DNA of 6,967 nucleotides. It comes from Candidatus Thorarchaeota archaeon SMTZ1-83. GTDB taxonomy: Archaea; Asgardarchaeota; Thorarchaeia; Thorarchaeales; Thorarchaeaceae. The DNA lies in NCBI GenBank assembly GCA_001563325.1, contig LRSK01000068.1:1-6967 (forward strand), in the 5' to 3' direction. Shown here piece after piece: positions 6,450 to 6,967 of the stretch; position 1 is the first letter of the stretch; the number at the start of each line of letters is the position of its first letter. The notes below the pieces were generated by a model. It did not search any database, was not told where the DNA came from, and worked only from the letters and a program-made list of their open reading frames with translations. The translations under genes were made by a program, and so were the position numbers.

Positions 6450-6967
6450 CTACTTGTTCCACGAAGCTAGCTGTGCAGCAGTCACGAAGACGTCAACAAC
6501 GCCTTCACCTGTGAGGCATGAGGTACCGATAAAGGCAACTGGATGGAGATTCTCTTCGTCACCAAACCTCTTTGCCAATTCCTCGGCCATAGCAAACCCT
6601 TCTTCCTTGGTCACTGGTTGATCTCCGGTATCTTCTCCAGCATCTATAACGAGGTCTGTCTTATTCGCTGTAATCACAATAGGCGGAAGTTCTTCAGTGG
6701 TGATTGAGGCTTCTTTCAGCCAGAAGTCTATCGAGTCAAAGCTCCACCTGTCCGAGGCCGCATAGACGATGATAAGGGCTTCAGCTTCATCATAGAATTC
6801 TTTCCGACTTATCTGCGATTTGACGGCCTCATCGAAGGACCACACATTCAGTCGGACGCGGTAGTCTTCTGTTTCAAACACCTTTGTGTGGATATAGGGA
6901 ACAAAACCAGCCTCATCATCTGAAGATGGGACAGCCTCCATCTCCGCCTTGTTCATCAGACTCTGTT
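6450..6967 (-). CDS. Rab/Ras-like small GTPase-fold protein, 5' end outside window
   Basis: The frame is open to the right edge, so the true start lies outside. Numbering from the codon at 6956, the order matches the Ras-superfamily G domain: a hydrophobic strand ending in W39, then LIIVYAASDRWSF (61-73), equivalent to the Rab ILVYDVTDxxSF strand; G4 ANKTD (97-101); and a G5-like TSCLTGEGV (145-153) in place of ETSAKTGEGV. Catalytic and magnesium motifs look lost. W39 is followed by SFDEAV where Rab has DTAGQE, a Gly occupies the switch I Thr position, and the segment before SLMNK has Gln where the P-loop Ser/Thr would be. An acidic insert (about 104-112) follows G4. There is no C-terminal Cys for prenylation. 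It is probably a pseudo-GTPase, or an atypical one that binds nucleotide differently. It is the first visible gene of an operon with the zinc-finger gene directly downstream. Confidence 0.85.
   Translation of the reverse strand, partial: QSLMNKAEMEAVPSSDDEAGFVPYIHTKVFETEDYRVRLNVWSFDEAVKSQISRKEFYDEAEALIIVYAASDRWSFDSIDFWLKEASITTEELPPIVITANKTDLVIDAGEDTGDQPVTKEEGFAMAEELAKRFGDEENLHPVAFIGTSCLTGEGVVDVFVTAAQLASWNK

Noticed and set aside
6138..6621. Plus-strand frames across the zinc-finger and GTPase-fold genes
   Set aside because: Antisense to genes with exact C2H2 spacing and NKxD motifs.
1..6967. CRISPR array, tRNA, rRNA, insertion sequence or attachment site
   Set aside because: No spaced direct repeats, cloverleaf-like segments, transposase motifs or flanking duplications were seen. 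Nearly the whole window is coding, and the longest gene-free stretch is about 190 bp.

Overview
The window looks archaeal, most likely from an Asgard lineage. The evidence is a Rab/Ras-like small-GTPase-fold gene at the right edge next to a C2H2 zinc-finger gene, archaeal TATA-type promoter elements, a GGAGGTGA ribosome binding site, and large FtsX-type permeases whose outer loops are rich in N-X-S/T sequons. The moderate base composition (clearly not AT-rich by eye) would fit a Thorarchaeia-like genome better than a Lokiarchaeia-like one. That placement is inference and no marker gene is present.

Left three quarters (1-5292, minus strand): an ABC exporter operon read right to left. It consists of a MacB/LolD-type ATPase (5292-4594), a 941-residue FtsX-family permease (4586-1761) and a second, different FtsX-family permease (1761 to beyond the left edge, 587 residues visible). 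The genes are packed with a 7-nt gap and a TAATG overlap. The likely product is a heteromeric type VII-like ABC complex (MacB/LolCDE/FtsEX superfamily): one ATPase dimer driving two non-identical permeases with big extracytoplasmic domains. The cargo is unknown. The ATPase has no ATG, GTG or TTG that keeps its first beta strand, so a CTG start (or a sequence error) is proposed.

Middle (5293-5479): a divergent promoter region of about 190 bp. It has TATA-like boxes for both directions, a 12-bp perfect palindrome near the expected start of the ABC transcript and a 7-12-7 inverted repeat just upstream of the plus-strand TATA-like box.

Right part: a plus-strand four-helix membrane protein with a basic cytoplasmic tail and no recognised family (5480-6121). 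It converges, 13 nt apart, on a two-gene minus-strand unit: a partial small-GTPase-fold gene (6967-6450) and a small zinc-binding protein with a textbook C2H2 finger (6446-6135). The GTPase-like protein keeps the NKxD guanine-specificity motif but appears to have lost the switch I threonine, the DxxG(Q) motif and probably the P-loop Ser/Thr. It therefore reads as a candidate pseudo-GTPase encoded with a zinc-finger partner, and is the most unusual item here.
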